This document shows positions 1 to 8,065 of a DNA stretch of 8,065 nucleotides, one piece after another. Source of the DNA: a bacterium (GTDB lineage Bacteria > Patescibacteriota > Minisyncoccia > Phycocordibacterales > Phycocordibacteraceae); the NCBI GenBank assembly GCA_021780575.1, contig JAJXYL010000038.1, forward strand, positions 1 through 8,065, written 5' to 3'. Position 1 is the first letter of the stretch. Every line of letters starts with the position of its first letter. The notes beneath the pieces are model-generated. The model searched no databases. It was not told the DNA's origin and saw only the letters and a program-made list of their open reading frames with translations. Made by a program: the position numbers and the translations under genes.

Positions 1-232
1 TCGCCTCGCGCAGAAGGTCCCTGAGCGTCTCACTAATCTGCTCTGCTGAGAGATTCGTCGCCTGCCCTACCTCACCACCGCCGTATGGGCCAAGTGCGAG
101 TTCACCATACGTCTCTAGCACGGCCTTTCCGCCTTCTTTGCGTAGTTGTACGACCTTGAGCGAGGAGGAACCAATATCCACGCCAAGAACGCTCTTCTCT
201 TTCTTTTTAAAGAGAGAATCAAGAAAGGACAT
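1..232 (-). CDS. pilM: PilM, type IV pilus assembly actin-like ATPase (N-terminal part)
   Basis: This is the first 77 residues of a PilM-type protein; the rest lies beyond the left edge. PilM is a cytoplasmic actin/FtsA-fold ATPase that binds the N-terminal tail of PilN and links the inner-membrane PilN/PilO complex to the pilus motor. The sequence shows a short basic start (MSFLDSLFKKKEK) followed at residues 17-30 by GVDIGSSSLKVVQL, the phosphate-1 loop of the actin-like fold, in the place and form typical of PilM. The start is the ATG whose complement lies at 230-232. There is no Shine-Dalgarno site before it, since the minus-strand leader reads CCTCC. The gene is divergent from the comF relic with 14 bp between the starts, so its promoter must overlap that region or lie inside the relic, or its mRNA is nearly leaderless. 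FtsA or another actin-like protein is a less likely alternative. Confidence 0.85.
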   Translation of the reverse strand, partial: MSFLDSLFKKKEKSVLGVDIGSSSLKVVQLRKEGGKAVLETYGELALGPYGGGEVGQATNLSAEQISETLRDLLREA

Positions 233-236
233 GGAG

Positions 237-250
237 GCATGATATCATGC
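237..250. promoter_or_regulatory. Perfect 14-bp palindrome between the divergent pilM and comF-relic starts
   Basis: GCATGATATCATGC equals its own reverse complement over all 14 bases; the flanking bases (G236, G251) do not extend it. It fills the gap between the pilM start (232) and the comF-relic start (ATG 247-249), and the relic's ATG lies inside it. Such a position would suit a dimeric repressor acting on both directions. Operator function is inference: a 14-bp palindrome is expected about 0.5 times by chance in a window this size. Confidence 0.3.
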
Positions 251-748
251 GCTTCTTCGATTTTCTCTTCCCTCCGCGTGTGGATGAAGCAGTGCTGTGC
301 AGTTTCTCCCTCTGGGGCTTTCTAGCCATCCTTACCCAAAGGACCATATCTAAAACAAGACCAGGCACCGTCGTCCTTCTCCTTTTCCAGGACGGGTACG
401 ACTACCCACGATGCGTGGTATCACGACAACGAGCGCGCCTTCTAGCTCCTCAAGCGCCACGAAGTAGCGCTCCGCGCGCTTCACGTCATTGACAAATGGA
501 CCAGTGTTGAGATCGACACGTCCCTTCTTACGCGCATGCGCGAGACGCTCTCGCAAGCCTCGCTCCATCGCCATACCAGAGAAAAAAACACATGTGTGGC
601 GCCTTCGGTGCCGCGCATTCTGTCGACCCTCCATAACATCTACATAGTCGTCGATGCCCTACCACCGATGCCACGCCCCGGGCCACCATTGACGCCCTGC
701 AGGGGGCGGGCCGCCGAACACATCATTCCGCTCGCTCTCGCGCACTAA
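247..748 (+). pseudogene. comF: Decayed comF: ComF-family phosphoribosyltransferase relic
   Basis: This stretch reads as one ComF-like protein only if the frame is switched several times. Frame 1 (247 to about 393) gives a CPR-style ComF start, MRFFDFLFPPRVDEAVL, and on to RPGTVVLLLFQD. Frame 2 from about 395 gives THDAWYHDNERAF, matching the family's 'xWxxKYHxNxxA' segment, followed by an in-frame TAG at 443-445. It then gives LLTRMRETLSQASLHRHTREKN, matching the 'LxRxRxTxxQxxLxRxxRxxN' block, and NIYIVVD, the start of the PRPP loop. Frame 1 (about 658-706) gives TTDATPRATIDALQGAG, the rest of the PRPP loop. Frame 2 resumes with AEHIIPLALAH and stop. The central segment holding the PxPLSxxRxxxRGYNQ motif is missing, so the relic spans about 166 codons where intact members have roughly 190-240. 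The second Asp of the PRPP loop is also lost. A GGAGG at 233-237, nine bases before the ATG, is the best Shine-Dalgarno site in the window, which suggests the gene was once well expressed. Intact ComF proteins support DNA uptake, though the exact reaction is unclear. Confidence 0.8.
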
Positions 749-751
749 ATT

Positions 752-760
752 TGATATTGT
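752..760 (+). promoter_or_regulatory. Possible extended -10 promoter element for tRNA-Ser
   Basis: TGATATTGT fits the TGnTATnnT form of an extended -10 element. It ends 10 bp before the first base of the tRNA, which would give a very short 5' leader. No convincing -35 hexamer is visible 16-18 bp upstream, where the sequence is CTCGCTCTCG-like. This is a single weak motif. Confidence 0.35.
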
Positions 761-770
761 GGCCTAATAC

Positions 771-859
771 GGAGGGGTCGCATAGAGGCCTAGTGCGGCG
801 GGTTGCTAACTCGCTATGCGGGTAAAACCGCATCGAGGGTTCGAATCCCTCCCCCTCCG
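771..859 (+). tRNA. tRNA-Ser, anticodon GCU (class II, long variable arm)
   Basis: The sequence folds by eye into a complete class II tRNA. The acceptor stem GGAGGGG (771-777) pairs perfectly with CCCCTCC (852-858). The D arm is GCA (780-782) with TGC (794-796) and a GG in its loop. The anticodon stem GCGGG/CTCGC (798-802, 810-814) encloses the loop TTGCTAA, so the anticodon is GCT at 805-807, which reads the serine codons AGC and AGU. The variable arm ATGCGG/CCGCAT (816-821, 828-833) is six base pairs long, as expected for serine. The T arm is GAGGG-TTCGAAT-CCCTC (835-851). The discriminator is G859, the usual serine identity base. The next bases are CAA, so CCA is not encoded and must be added after transcription. 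It lies 22 bp after the comF relic and 81 bp before the efflux operon. Confidence 0.96.
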
Positions 860-898
860 CAATTTTTAGAAAAATGTGCTCGAATTCCCTCCACGAGG

Positions 899-904
899 TA
901 TACT
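899..904 (+). promoter_or_regulatory. Possible -10 box for the efflux operon
   Basis: TATACT (five of six bases match TATAAT) lies 36 bp before the adaptor start at 941 and downstream of the tRNA, so the export operon may have its own promoter here. No good -35 hexamer is visible at 16-18 bp. The same seven bases, TATACTG, recur just before the histidine phosphatase gene at 4325. Confidence 0.35.
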
Positions 905-940
905 GCAAGCCTCTCCGCTTATGCCAACGCCAACAAACAA

Positions 941-2347
941 ATGAAATTCGTAAGATCAAGGTGGGTACTTGGCATATTTATATTAATAATCATTTTCGGT
1001 GGGTATTGGTTCTTCATACGCAAGAGCGGCCCTTCCTATTTGCTCGTACCGGTAATGAGAGGTTCTATCACCGAGACGGTTTCTGTTACGGGCAACACGA
1101 CGCCTATACAGAGCGTCTCTCTCGGATTTCAGGATACAGGCACGATTGCGTACGTGTACCATAACCTCGGCGATAAGGTGGACGCGGGAGAAGTTATTGC
1201 GGAGCTTAATACCACAAATCTTTCCGCGGCGCTTCAACAGGCGCAAGCCGCGTACGACTCCGCAGTCGCCTCCCGTTCGTCTACTTCTCTTCTGGAGGCG
1301 CAGACTCAGGCGAGGAACTCCTACCTCTCGGCCTATAGCACGCTCGACACCCTGCTTCAGAATGATGTCGACAAGTTCTTTGGCGGTCCCACGGCCTACG
1401 GCCCGCAACTCCTTATAGGCGCACCCATGTACGACTATGGCGCGCTGTCTATGGAACGCGGGGCGCTTACCAATGAGATGCAGGCCTATCGGCAGGCGCT
1501 ACCAAGTGCCGGCAACGCCGACCCCGAGACGCTCCTTATAAACGCCACCACTGTCGCGCAGAATGTTTCGGACTTTCTCGATAAACTCGCAGTAGCGGCG
1601 AACGACCCCGGATCAAGTGCGAGCGCCGCACAGGACACCGCCCTCGCCACCGCCCGTACGGGGGTGGCTACCCTCCTTGCGACACTCTCAAGTGCGCGTG
1701 ACACTTACCGCACCCAGAGCGTCGGGGCGACGTCGCTTGCCGATGCCGCCGTCGAACAGGCCAAAGCCGGCGTTGCCGTTGCCGAGGCCAATCTGCAGGG
1801 AACGGAGATTGTCGCGCCGATCAGTGGCGTGCTTACACAGCAGGATGCGAAGGTCGGGCAACTGGCGTCTCCCAGCACGCCGCTCGTCTCAATCATAAGT
1901 AACAGCGGATTCGAGGTGGACGCCGGAGTGTCTGAAACCGACGTGGGGAAACTAAGCGTCGGAGATAAAGTAACGATGACCCTTGACGCCTTCCCCAATG
2001 AGACCTTTACCGGCTCCGTATTTTATATCGCACCAGCGCAAACGAATACTCAGGGAGTAATCAGCTACCAGATAAAAATTGCGTTCAGCAAGAGCGACCC
2101 ACGGTTGAAGAGCGGTCTCACCGCAAACATTGAGATTCAGACGAGACAGCACAACAACGTATTGATCCTCCCCCAGTATGCAATTCTGCAAAATGACAGC
2201 GGCACGTTCGTCGAAACGCTTGCGGGAAAGACCCCGACGACGACCCCAGTAACACTCGGTATTCAAGACCAGAATGGGAATGTCGAAATTCTCTCCGGCG
2301 TCACACCCGGCGAGGAGGTGATCAATATCGGACTCAAGGCGCAATGA
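941..2347 (+). CDS. HlyD/MacA-family efflux periplasmic adaptor subunit
   Basis: This 468-residue protein is the membrane-fusion (adaptor) subunit of a MacAB-type exporter. Such adaptors are anchored in the cytoplasmic membrane, stack outside the cell membrane and connect with the permease. A basic start (MKFVRSR) is followed by one membrane helix at about residues 8-26. The first half of a biotinyl-lipoyl domain follows at about 55-90 (GTIAYVYHNLGDKVDAGEVIAEL), then a long, Ala/Gln-rich helical hairpin at about 92-285. The second lipoyl half is at 287-320 (IVAPISGVLTQQDAKVGQLASPSTPLVSI), and beta-barrel and membrane-proximal domains run to the C-terminus (ILPQYAI, VTPGEEV). The frame is open upstream into the tRNA, but ATG 941 is chosen because it gives a proper membrane anchor and avoids the tRNA; it has no clear Shine-Dalgarno site. 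The stop overlaps the ATPase start (ATGA, 2344-2347). The hairpin contains an unusual insert (see findings). Confidence 0.9.
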   Translation: MKFVRSRWVLGIFILIIIFGGYWFFIRKSGPSYLLVPVMRGSITETVSVTGNTTPIQSVSLGFQDTGTIAYVYHNLGDKVDAGEVIAELNTTNLSAALQQAQAAYDSAVASRSSTSLLEAQTQARNSYLSAYSTLDTLLQNDVDKFFGGPTAYGPQLLIGAPMYDYGALSMERGALTNEMQAYRQALPSAGNADPETLLINATTVAQNVSDFLDKLAVAANDPGSSASAAQDTALATARTGVATLLATLSSARDTYRTQSVGATSLADAAVEQAKAGVAVAEANLQGTEIVAPISGVLTQQDAKVGQLASPSTPLVSIISNSGFEVDAGVSETDVGKLSVGDKVTMTLDAFPNETFTGSVFYIAPAQTNTQGVISYQIKIAFSKSDPRLKSGLTANIEIQTRQHNNVLILPQYAILQNDSGTFVETLAGKTPTTTPVTLGIQDQNGNVEILSGVTPGEEVINIGLKAQ

Positions 2348-3048
2348 TCGAGGTACATGATTTACAGAAAGAATACTCGGAAGAAGGGACGTCGACCCGA
2401 GCTCTGCGCGGCGTAACCTTTACCATCGATAGAGGCGAATTCATTTCTGTCATGGGCCCGTCTGGATCGGGTAAGTCAACGCTCCTTCAGATACTGAGTT
2501 TCCTCGACCGACCAACGGGCGGTTCCTATACATTCCAAGGGAAGAGCATTGACAATATGACCGACCAGGAACTCGCGCATGTTCGCAACTCGGACATGGG
2601 TTTTGTATTCCAATCTTTCAATCTGCTTTCCCGGCTGACCGTCTATGACAACGTCGAGGTGCCGCTCCTCTACTCTGATACCCCACCAAGTGAGCGCCGG
2701 ACGCTTGTGGAGGAGGCCGTTCGGGCAGTTGGCCTTGAAGAGAAACTGCATACCGAAGCCGGAAAGCTCTCCGGCGGACAGAAACAACGCGTCGCTATCG
2801 CCCGCGCTCTCGTGACCGACCCGAATGTCATTTTCGCCGACGAACCCACGGGCAACCTTGACTCGGAATCCGGTCTGCAAATCATGGAAATACTGGAATC
2901 GCTCCATGATAAAGGCCGTACGGTGATAGTAGTGACGCACGAAACCCAGACCGCCGAATTCGCCAACCGTATCATCAGGATGAAAGATGGCGTCGTGGAG
3001 AGCGACCGAGGGATTACTGCCCATCGCGTCCGCAGCAATCTGAAGTAA
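2344..3048 (+). CDS. MacB/LolD-type ABC transporter ATP-binding protein
   Basis: This 234-residue protein is the nucleotide-binding subunit of the exporter and hydrolyses ATP on the cytoplasmic side of the permease. All the motifs are present and intact: Walker A GPSGSGKST at 38-46, Q-loop Gln90 (FVFQSFNLL), signature LSGGQ at 142-146, Walker B VIFADE at 162-167, D-loop NLD at 171-173 and H-loop His199 (VVTHE). The length and the sequence FADEPTGNLDS are typical of the MacB/LolD/FtsE branch (type VII ABC transporters). Unlike E. coli MacB, the ATPase and permease are separate proteins here, as in most Gram-positive and CPR relatives. The start overlaps the adaptor stop by four bases (ATGA), which suggests translational coupling; a weak AAGG precedes it. 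The stop is followed two bases later by the permease start. Substrate cannot be read from this subunit. Confidence 0.95.
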   Translation: MIEVHDLQKEYSEEGTSTRALRGVTFTIDRGEFISVMGPSGSGKSTLLQILSFLDRPTGGSYTFQGKSIDNMTDQELAHVRNSDMGFVFQSFNLLSRLTVYDNVEVPLLYSDTPPSERRTLVEEAVRAVGLEEKLHTEAGKLSGGQKQRVAIARALVTDPNVIFADEPTGNLDSESGLQIMEILESLHDKGRTVIVVTHETQTAEFANRIIRMKDGVVESDRGITAHRVRSNLK

Positions 3049-3050
3049 AT

Positions 3051-4304
3051 ATGCTGTTACGAGACGCATTCAAAACAGCCACGCGCAGCCTCACGCAGGG
3101 CAAGATGCGCTCCGTGCTGACGATGCTCGGCATCGTCATCGGCATCGCTTCCGTAATTATTCTCATGTCAATCGGGCAGTCGGCGCAGGACCTCATCCTC
3201 GGACAGGTCCAGAGCATCGGCTCCAACCTCATCATCATTACCCCCGGTGCGCCAAGCAACGGAAGATTCTCTGCTCCCGCATCGGCACAAGGGATCGTTA
3301 TCACGAGCTTGCAGCAAAGAGATGTCGATGCCCTCTCGCGGGAACCGTCGATCGATCTCGCCGTACCTGAAGTTCGCGGGCAGGCTGAAGCCGTCTACGG
3401 CAACAATAATGCAACGGTCGGCTATACCGGAAGCACCGCTGATTTCTTTACCATCAGTAACTTGGCAAAAGTGTCGTCCGGGCAAACATTCACGAAAAGT
3501 GATGTCGATTCGGCCAATCACGTCGCCGTCATCGGACCCGACCTCGCGAAAACCCTTTTCGGTCCCAACATAAACCCAATCAATAAAACAATACGATTGA
3601 AAAATATTTCCTTCCGGGTCATTGGCGTCTTGGGTAAGGCGGGGACCGGGGCGTTTGGCGTCGATATCGGAAACTTAGTGGTAGTGCCGATAAGCGTTGC
3701 GCAGAAGCAGCTCCTCGGAATTACCTACTTCAATGTCATCATCACGCAAGCGGATGCGAACTATGACGTCAACTTCGTGAAATCGCGCATAAAATTCGCA
3801 TTGCGCCAAAACCACGGCATAACGGATCCAAACAAAGACGACTTCAATATACAAACACAGGCGGACATCCTTTCCATCCTCGGGACCATCACGTCGATAC
3901 TCACCCTCTTTTTGGCGGCAATAGCTTCCATCTCGCTCGTGGTCGGCGGCATCGGCATTATGAATATCATGCTCGTCTCTGTCACGGAGCGGACACGCGA
4001 GATTGGACTACGCAAGGCGGTCGGGGCAACTGACAACGACATCCTGCAACAGTTCCTCATTGAGTCGGTTTTACTGACTTTTGTGGGCGGCGTGATAGGT
4101 ATTTTGCTTGGTGCCGGTATCGTAGGCCTCGCATACGTCGTCATTACCACATTCTTCTCTTCTGTCGGCTGGGTTTTCGCTTTCCCCATTTCGGCGGTGA
4201 TTCTCGGACTGGCGGTGTCGGGTGTCGCCGGTATCGCTTTCGGCATTTATCCGGCCCGCAAAGCCGGCAAAAAGAATCCCATTGATGCGCTCCGGTATGA
4301 ATAA
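3051..4304 (+). CDS. MacB-like ABC transporter permease (FtsX fold)
   Basis: This 417-residue membrane protein has the four-helix MacB/FtsX layout. Helix 1 lies at about 22-42 (SVLTMLGIVIGIASVIILMSI), an extracytoplasmic MacB core domain at about 43-272, and helices 2-4 at about 276-302, 333-363 and 376-400. Family hallmarks are the sequence NIMLVSVTERTREIGLRKAV after helix 2, which contains the coupling helix facing the ATPase, and the C-terminal YPARKAGKKNPIDALRYE. MacB-type permeases do not carry substrates through the membrane bilayer. They use ATP-driven 'mechanotransmission' to push substrates (peptides, lipoproteins, macrolides) from the outer face of the membrane through the adaptor. 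The gene follows the ATPase by 2 bp (weak GAAG site five bases before ATG), so the three genes form one operon. No outer-membrane TolC partner is seen, in keeping with a single-membrane cell. Substrate is unknown. Confidence 0.92.
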   Translation: MLLRDAFKTATRSLTQGKMRSVLTMLGIVIGIASVIILMSIGQSAQDLILGQVQSIGSNLIIITPGAPSNGRFSAPASAQGIVITSLQQRDVDALSREPSIDLAVPEVRGQAEAVYGNNNATVGYTGSTADFFTISNLAKVSSGQTFTKSDVDSANHVAVIGPDLAKTLFGPNINPINKTIRLKNISFRVIGVLGKAGTGAFGVDIGNLVVVPISVAQKQLLGITYFNVIITQADANYDVNFVKSRIKFALRQNHGITDPNKDDFNIQTQADILSILGTITSILTLFLAAIASISLVVGGIGIMNIMLVSVTERTREIGLRKAVGATDNDILQQFLIESVLLTFVGGVIGILLGAGIVGLAYVVITTFFSSVGWVFAFPISAVILGLAVSGVAGIAFGIYPARKAGKKNPIDALRYE

Positions 4305-4324
4305 AAGCAGGCGTAACCCTGGGC

Positions 4325-4330
4325 TATACT
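4325..4330 (+). promoter_or_regulatory. Possible -10 box for the histidine phosphatase gene (short or absent leader)
   Basis: TATACT lies 9 bp before the ATG at 4340, in the 35-bp gap after the permease stop. If used, transcription would begin at or just before the start codon and give a leaderless mRNA, consistent with the lack of a Shine-Dalgarno site. No -35 hexamer is clear. The phosphatase could instead be the fourth gene of the efflux operon. Confidence 0.35.
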
Positions 4331-4339
4331 GAATGCGCT

Positions 4340-6994
<2,655 letters not shown>

Positions 6995-6999
6995 ATTGT

Positions 7000-7027
7000 T
7001 TTACATACATGAATAATCGCTTACGAT
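7000..7027 (+). promoter_or_regulatory. Possible sigma70-type promoter for secG
   Basis: TTTACA (7000-7005) and TACGAT (7022-7027) are spaced by 16 bp and match the -35 and -10 consensus at five and four of six positions. Transcription would begin near 7034 and the palindrome at 7049-7064 would lie in the leader. No equally good pair is visible in the opposite direction for groES. Confidence 0.35.
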
Positions 7028-7048
7028 CCTGTCTCGCACATGTGACGG

Positions 7049-7064
7049 GAGTTTAGCTAAACTC
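7049..7064. promoter_or_regulatory. Perfect 16-bp palindrome between groES and secG, candidate operator
   Basis: GAGTTTAGCTAAACTC is an exact 16-bp inverted repeat with no spacer, in the groES/secG divergent promoter region and ending directly before the upstream secG ATG (7065). It lies 55 bp from the groES start. It is not CIRCE (TTAGCACTC-N9-GAGTGCTAA), the usual HrcA operator. A repeat this long is expected about 0.1 times by chance in a window of this size. A role as a regulator binding site is inferred from symmetry and place. A hairpin in the secG leader is possible but would be awkward without a loop. Confidence 0.45.
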
Positions 7065-7382
7065 ATGCCTCCACGCAAGTTTGCCATCCAGTGCGCATGG
7101 CTTGCATGGAAATTGATGCTCGTGCTATTGTTGTTCCTACAGATGAAGGCACTCGTATCGGCACTGCCGTACGCAGAAATTGTCCTCTCAATACTCCTCA
7201 TCGTCGGCATCGTGCTGCAACAGCGCGGAGCGACCCTCGGTGGAGCCTTCGGAGGCGACAACTTCGCGTCGACGTTCTACAAGCGCAGAGGCGCTGAGAA
7301 ATTCCTATTTAATGCGACAATTGCTATCGCGATACTCCTTGTACTCTCCGCGATAACAAACTTCCTTCTGGCGGGGTCATGA
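7065..7382 (+). CDS. secG: SecG, preprotein translocase subunit
   Basis: SecG is the small auxiliary subunit of the SecYEG channel and helps SecA-driven export. Residues 27-105 match the family: a first membrane helix (about 33-51, YAEIVLSILLIVGIVLQQR), the conserved cytoplasmic loop QQRGATLGGAFGG (50-62) followed by FYKRRGAEKFLF, and a second helix (about 82-102, NATIAIAILLVLSAITNFLLA). The start is uncertain. ATG 7065 gives 105 residues with an extra hydrophobic N-terminal segment (AWLAWKLMLVLLLFLQ), while ATG 7143 (MKALVSALPYAEI) gives 79 residues, the usual SecG size. Neither has a well-placed Shine-Dalgarno site (GGAG at 7047-7050 is 14 bases from ATG 7065). The stop overlaps the start of the next gene (ATGA, 7379-7382). 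Identity is firm; the true start is probably 7143 by homology, but the long frame is open. Confidence 0.88.
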   Translation: MPPRKFAIQCAWLAWKLMLVLLLFLQMKALVSALPYAEIVLSILLIVGIVLQQRGATLGGAFGGDNFASTFYKRRGAEKFLFNATIAIAILLVLSAITNFLLAGS

Positions 7383-8065
7383 ATCAAAAGGTACGAGAGC
7401 ATCTGACGCGCTCACGGAGCATCCCGATGCTTGAACGCATCAGCGCTCAAGTACGCGCCCTCTCGAGCGGCGACCGGGTACTCTTCTACAGTATCGCGAT
7501 TCTTATCGGCATCGCCTCCCTCACGAGCCTTTATGCGCTTGAGCAATCGCTCTTGATAAAAGTGCCCTCCTACGGAGGGACCCTCGTTGAAGGCGATGTA
7601 GGGAGCCCACGATTTATAAACCCCCTGCTTGCCATCAGTGACGCTGACCGCGACCTATCGACGCTCGCCTATGCGGGGCTTATGGGTCTCTCGGGAAATG
7701 GCGAGTTGGTTCCTGTTCTTGCTGAAAGTTATGTCGTGTCCTCCGACAGTAAAACCTATACATTTACGTTGCGGAAAAATGCGAAGTTCTCTGACGGCAC
7801 CCCGGTAACGGCCGATGATGTCGTTTTCACGGTGCAGAAGGCGCAGGACCCCGCACTTAAAAGCCCGAAATACGCTGACTGGTCTGGCGTAGAAGTCGCC
7901 GCCGTTGATCAAAGAACTGTGCAATTCACACTACCAAAGCCGTACGCGCCGTTTCTTGAACTCACGACCTTGGGCATTCTCCCCTCAAGGCTCTGGGCAA
8001 ATGTGTCAGACGAGGAGTTCCCCTTCTCCACACTCGAAACGAATCCGGTAGGGGCGGGGCCGTTT
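7379..8065 (+). CDS. ABC transporter family 5 solute-binding protein, peptide-binding type (N-terminal part)
   Basis: This is the first 229 residues of a family 5 (OppA/DppA/NikA-like) extracellular solute-binding protein; the gene continues past the right edge and full-length members have roughly 500-600 residues. A basic cytoplasmic start of about 33 residues is followed by one membrane helix at about 34-54 (VLFYSIAILIGIASLTSLYAL). The binding-protein fold begins with YGGTLVEGDVGSPRFINPLLA (65-85), continues with LAESYVVSSDSKTYTFTLRKNAKFSDGTPVTADDVVFT (114-151), the family signature, and then VQFTLPKPYAPFLELTTLGILP. There is no lipobox cysteine, so it is held by an uncleaved helix and not by a lipid. 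It overlaps secG by four bases (ATGA), suggesting coupled translation. Peptides are the commonest ligand of the family, but the ligand is not shown here, and no permease or ATPase for import is in the window. Confidence 0.92.
   Translation, partial: MNQKVREHLTRSRSIPMLERISAQVRALSSGDRVLFYSIAILIGIASLTSLYALEQSLLIKVPSYGGTLVEGDVGSPRFINPLLAISDADRDLSTLAYAGLMGLSGNGELVPVLAESYVVSSDSKTYTFTLRKNAKFSDGTPVTADDVVFTVQKAQDPALKSPKYADWSGVEVAAVDQRTVQFTLPKPYAPFLELTTLGILPSRLWANVSDEEFPFSTLETNPVGAGPF

Noticed and set aside
350..634. Minus-strand open frame of 94 codons
   Set aside because: It is antisense to the comF relic; the plus strand shows ordered ComF motifs, and the minus-strand product has no recognisable family features.
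695..704. 10-bp palindrome CCCTGCAGGG
   Set aside because: It lies in the comF relic codons for the ALQGAG stretch, and palindromes of this length are expected several times by chance in 8 kb.
862..874. A/T-rich near-palindrome ATTTTTAGAAAAA after the tRNA, considered as a terminator
   Set aside because: There is no GC stem and the loop would be only two bases; it cannot form a stable intrinsic terminator.
803..940. Upstream extension of the efflux adaptor frame from a TTG at 803
   Set aside because: It starts within the tRNA anticodon loop and adds a Pro-rich, non-family stretch; ATG 941 gives a normal membrane anchor.
723..959. Minus-strand open frame with EGEGFEPS-like translation
   Set aside because: It is the reverse translation of the tRNA-Ser T arm and acceptor stem, a well-known source of spurious proteins.
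3761..4246. Long minus-strand open frame (161 codons) within the permease gene
   Set aside because: It is the shadow of conserved FtsX-fold codons, with no start context or family features.
6995..7064. CIRCE (HrcA operator) upstream of groES
   Set aside because: Neither TTAGCACTC nor GAGTGCTAA with a 9-bp spacer is present; the palindrome found has different half-sites and no spacer.

Overview
The window looks like a chromosomal piece of a Candidate Phyla Radiation bacterium, most likely a Parcubacteria/Patescibacteria lineage, using the standard bacterial code. TGA ends at least two genes (the efflux adaptor and secG), which argues against the CPR groups that read TGA as glycine. Four things point this way: tightly packed genes with ATGA overlaps, mostly weak or absent Shine-Dalgarno sites, CPR-style versions of PilM, SecG, ComF and a membrane-anchored family 5 solute-binding protein, and a mid-range GC content. 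The lineage is an inference from protein style, not a database result.

Layout, left to right. (1) 1-232, minus: the N-terminal part of pilM, an actin-like type IV pilus ATPase, cut by the window edge. (2) 247-748, plus: a decayed comF (phosphoribosyltransferase/competence family). Its pieces are recognisable in two alternating frames, with an in-frame stop and a missing middle. It starts 14 bp from pilM, across a perfect 14-bp palindrome. (3) 771-859: a class II tRNA-Ser (GCU) without an encoded CCA. (4) 941-4304: a three-gene MacAB-type export operon (adaptor, ATPase, FtsX-fold permease). The first two genes share an ATGA overlap and the last two are separated by 2 bp. (5) 4340-5044: a histidine phosphatase with an N-terminal membrane anchor, probably with its own promoter. 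(6) 5041-6994, minus: groES-groL, converging on the phosphatase so closely that one CTAG supplies both stop codons. (7) 7065-8065, plus: secG, then a coupled family 5 solute-binding protein that runs off the right edge. A perfect 16-bp palindrome lies between the divergent groES and secG genes.

Functionally the window holds envelope and secretion functions (pilus motor component, Sec channel subunit, export pump, surface substrate-binding protein) and the GroE chaperonin. I do not see a new multi-gene system. The best leads are the comF relic, the non-CIRCE palindrome upstream of groES/secG, the palindrome at the pilM/comF start region, and the long insertion in the efflux adaptor of what is presumably a single-membrane cell.
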